NCBI GenBank assembly: GCA_021789915.1
Contig: JAJYIV010000004.1
Coordinates: 1 to 58,757 of the forward strand
Length of the DNA: 58,757 bases
Reading direction: 5' to 3'
DNA from: a bacterium
Lineage (GTDB): Bacteria > Patescibacteriota > Patescibacteriia > UBA9934 > GWF2-40-263
How positions within the stretch are numbered: position 1 is the stretch's first letter; each line of letters starts with the position of its first letter. Position numbers and translations under genes: made by a program. The notes beneath the pieces are model-generated. The model worked only from the letters and a program-made list of their open reading frames with translations, ran no database searches and was not told the origin of the DNA. Of the stretch, positions 56,783 through 58,757 are shown in pieces.

Positions 56783-57271
56783 ATGCATCCGCTCGCTTCT
56801 TTTTTTCTCGGCTGGCCGCCGTGGCTCGCCACGGCGGCCCTCGCGGCCGTCCCGCTGACGGAGGTGCGCGCGGCCGTGCCTCTCGGGCTGGAAGTCTTCC
56901 GTCTTTCGCCGTGGGCCGCCGTCTGGTGGTCTTTCCTCGGGAGCCTCGTCCCCATGCCTTTCGTGTTTTGGCTGTTCCCGCCGTTTTTGCGCCTTGCGGA
57001 ACGCCGCCTGCCGCCCCTGCACCGCTTTCTGGACAAGCACATCCGGGCCTTGGAGGCCAGGCATCGCTCCTCCTACGAGCGGTGGGGCACGTTCACACTT
57101 TTCCTTTTTATCGCCCTGCCGATCCCGGGCTCCGGCGTGTGGAGCGCCTCGCTCCTGGCCATTCTGTTCGACATCAAGCGGCCGTATGCCGCGGCCGCCA
57201 TCGTCGCGGGAGTTTTCGCCGCCTGCTTGTTCGTCCTCGGCGTGACGCTTGGGGCCGTGAGGATTTTTTAG
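56783..57271 (+). CDS. small multidrug export family membrane protein
   Basis: A 162-aa integral membrane protein. ALAAVPLTEVRAAVPLGLEVFRLSPWAAVWW matches the PxTExRxAIP-type start of the Sm_multidrug_ex family (COG2426). The later FLFIALPIPGSGVWSASLLAILF is also typical. Despite the family name, function is unproven. Follows the DacA-like gene by 3 bases. Confidence 0.82.
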   Translation: MHPLASFFLGWPPWLATAALAAVPLTEVRAAVPLGLEVFRLSPWAAVWWSFLGSLVPMPFVFWLFPPFLRLAERRLPPLHRFLDKHIRALEARHRSSYERWGTFTLFLFIALPIPGSGVWSASLLAILFDIKRPYAAAAIVAGVFAACLFVLGVTLGAVRIF

Positions 57272-57294
57272 CGGGCATCGTGTATGCTCCCTCC

Positions 57295-57303
57295 AAAGGA
57301 GGT
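57295..57303 (+). promoter_or_regulatory. strong Shine-Dalgarno site (AAAGGAGGT)
   Basis: A perfect match to the anti-Shine-Dalgarno lies 13 bases before ATG 57317. Such sites are rare in this window. A TGTATGCT extended -10 box lies just upstream. Confidence 0.6.
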
Positions 57304-57316
57304 CTGACCACCGCAC

Positions 57317-58465
57317 ATGCGCATTGCCATTGACGCGCGGACGATTTGCGACGCCGGCGGCGGCCCCGGCGCCGGGATCGAACATTACACGCAGGCCGTG
57401 TTGACGCATCTTGTCCGGCGCCATCCGCGGGATGCGTTTTTGGTTTTCGTGCCGCCGTCCTTGACGATGGAAGGGCACCGCGCCCTGGCGGAGGGGCGCG
57501 CCAACGTGCGCGTGCTCACGCTGCCGGCACGGCCGCCCATCGTCGGCCGCCAGATCCTGATGCCGCTCATCGCCCTGGCATGGCGCGCCGACGTTCTCTT
57601 CTGTCCGACGCCGCATCTGCCGGCCTTGTGGCCGCGCCCGTCCGTCATTGCCGTGCACGATCTCTCCATTTTCCGGCACCCGGAATGGTTCCCGGCGCAG
57701 GATGCCGCAGGCCTTTCCACGCGCCGTCTGGTGCCGCGCGCGCTGCGACGGGCGACGCGCATCGTCGCCGTTTCGGATTTTGCCGCGCGCCAGGCCGGAG
57801 ACATGGTTCCCGGCGCCTTCGCCAAAGTGGACGTCGTGCCGCCGGGCGTCCGTGTTCCCGCCGAGGTCTCTGGCACGGACCGCTTCGAGATTCCCGGGGA
57901 ATTCGTCCTGTGCCTCGGCACCGTCGAGCCGCGCAAGAATGTCGAAGCCGCCATCGCGGCCTTCGGCCGGTTTCTCGCGGATCACCCGGAGCGCGCATAC
58001 AAGCTGCGGCTCGTGCTGGCGGGGAAGTGGGGATGGAAAACGGAAGGCCCGGAGGCAGCCATGCGGGAGGCGAACAAGCGCTGGCGCATGGAAGCGCCGG
58101 ACGGCGTCGTGCGGGCGACGGGGCCGGTGACGGAGGAGGAAAAATGGGAGCTGCTCTCGCGCGCCGCCGCGCTCATGATGTCGTCGTGGGAGGAAGGCTT
58201 CGGGCTTCCGGCCCTGGAAGCGATGGCGCTCGGCGTGCCCGTGATCGCCTCGGATCGCGGCGCCCTGCCGGACGTGGTCGGCGACGCCGGCTTTCTGTGT
58301 GCGCCGGAGGATGTCGAAGAGATGGCGCTGCTGCTGGCACAGGTTCTGCTCATGCCGGAAGCCGTCGTGTCGGTGGCCGAAGCGGGCGCTGCGCGTGCCG
58401 CGGCGTTCACCTGGGAAGCGACCGCTGACGGCGTGATGGAGGCGCTGCGCAAGGCGATACGGTAA
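57317..58465 (+). CDS. glycosyltransferase family 4
   Basis: A 382-aa GT-B retaining glycosyltransferase. The N-lobe begins RIAIDARTICDAGGGPGAGIEHYTQAVL. The C-lobe has FVLCLGTVEPRKNVEAAIAAFGRFL, the sugar-nucleotide binding EEGFGLPALEAMALGVPVIASDRGALPDVVGDAG and a C-terminal helix. It probably builds surface polysaccharide from nucleotide sugars, perhaps with the UDP-glucose dehydrogenase at 8.8 kb, but the acceptor is unknown. Confidence 0.9.
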   Translation: MRIAIDARTICDAGGGPGAGIEHYTQAVLTHLVRRHPRDAFLVFVPPSLTMEGHRALAEGRANVRVLTLPARPPIVGRQILMPLIALAWRADVLFCPTPHLPALWPRPSVIAVHDLSIFRHPEWFPAQDAAGLSTRRLVPRALRRATRIVAVSDFAARQAGDMVPGAFAKVDVVPPGVRVPAEVSGTDRFEIPGEFVLCLGTVEPRKNVEAAIAAFGRFLADHPERAYKLRLVLAGKWGWKTEGPEAAMREANKRWRMEAPDGVVRATGPVTEEEKWELLSRAAALMMSSWEEGFGLPALEAMALGVPVIASDRGALPDVVGDAGFLCAPEDVEEMALLLAQVLLMPEAVVSVAEAGAARAAAFTWEATADGVMEALRKAIR

Positions 58466-58757
58466 GCCGGCCCGAATTTGTCATCCCGAGCGAAGCGAAG
58501 GATCTCGAGTATCATGCGCCGGAAGCCTCCGGCAAGCCCAACTTCATCTCGTCATTGGGTTGTAGAAGAATCCGCCGGCGTACCAAGACATACGAAAACG
58601 GAGAAACCGTCCGCAGACGACTCAAGAGATCCTTCGCCCCGCCTGCATGCAGGCGGGGCTCAGGATGTAGCCGCCTCCGATGCGACCCGCGGGATCCTTC
58701 GGCCTGCTGGCCTCAGGATGTAGCCGCCTCCGATGCGACCCGCGGGATCCTTCGGCC
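58466..58757. repeat. repeat-filled end of the window
   Basis: No gene is seen. It holds a TGTCATCCCGAGCGAAGCGA unit, a GCCTGCATGCAGGC palindrome and a tandem duplication of a 53-base unit (58659-58711 and 58712-58757, cut by the window edge) containing CAGGATGTAGCCGCCTCCGA. The unit is the reverse complement of the element at 45491-45545. Confidence 0.85.

Overview
The window looks like a chromosome segment of a Candidate Phyla Radiation (Patescibacteria) bacterium with high G+C. I infer this from the reduced, tightly packed housekeeping content, the absence of rpmD (L30) between rpsE and rplO, the scarcity of Shine-Dalgarno sites, many short hypothetical membrane or coiled-coil proteins, and very abundant short palindromic repeats between genes and even inside genes. 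The phylum-level placement is inference; I cannot fix the lineage further.

Layout. 1-3.9 kb: end of a TatT-like gene, then infB-trxA-trxB. 4.1-5.8 kb: two minus-strand genes (a hypothetical protein and a degenerate inositol-monophosphatase-like protein). 5.9-12.6 kb: leuS, a tRNA-like RNA module (R1), UDP-glucose dehydrogenase, a ComEC channel gene and a separate, active-site-less ComEC metallo-beta-lactamase gene. 12.6-19.9 kb: ndk, a hypothetical gene, a minus-strand RNA that nests one tRNA-Pro inside the halves of another, an HD hydrolase, murA with the Cys-to-Asp change, a HIT protein, an M50 protease and a coiled-coil protein. 20-23.2 kb: the str operon (rpsL, rpsG, fusA). 23.4-32.9 kb: accessory genes, including a RelE-type toxin-antitoxin pair, an inosine/xanthosine triphosphatase, two APH-fold kinases, a surface protein, a membrane-anchored one-domain Clp ATPase and several hypotheticals. 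33-45.5 kb: tuf and the S10/spc ribosomal protein cluster through secY, with a strongly structured leader before rplC. 45.7-49.9 kb: pentapeptide protein, adk, map, ruvX, recO and a lycopene-cyclase-domain protein. 50 kb: a second copy of the tRNA-like RNA module (R2). 50.3-58.5 kb: asnS, archaeal-type aspS, a histidine phosphatase, scpA/scpB, a DacA-like carboxypeptidase, a small-multidrug-export protein and a GT4 glycosyltransferase.

Regulation. Many promoters can be read directly as TTGNNN, exactly 17 bases, then a TANNNT-like box. Several (infB, leuS, ugd, scpA) sit so close to the ATG that the mRNA should be leaderless or nearly so. Other genes begin directly after copies of AGCTAAAGGCTAA-type repeats.

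Most notable signal. Two loci (8.57-8.79 kb and 49.94-50.15 kb) share one architecture: promoter, a short leader RNA whose first 11 bases (a) and a second 9-11-base block (b) are complementary to two adjacent blocks (a', b') in the anticodon arm of a downstream CCA-ended tRNA-like RNA with G3-U70, and a terminator-like hairpin between them. The a/b sequences differ completely between the loci but pairing is kept in each, which is covariation evidence for a real RNA system. I do not recognise it as a known family.
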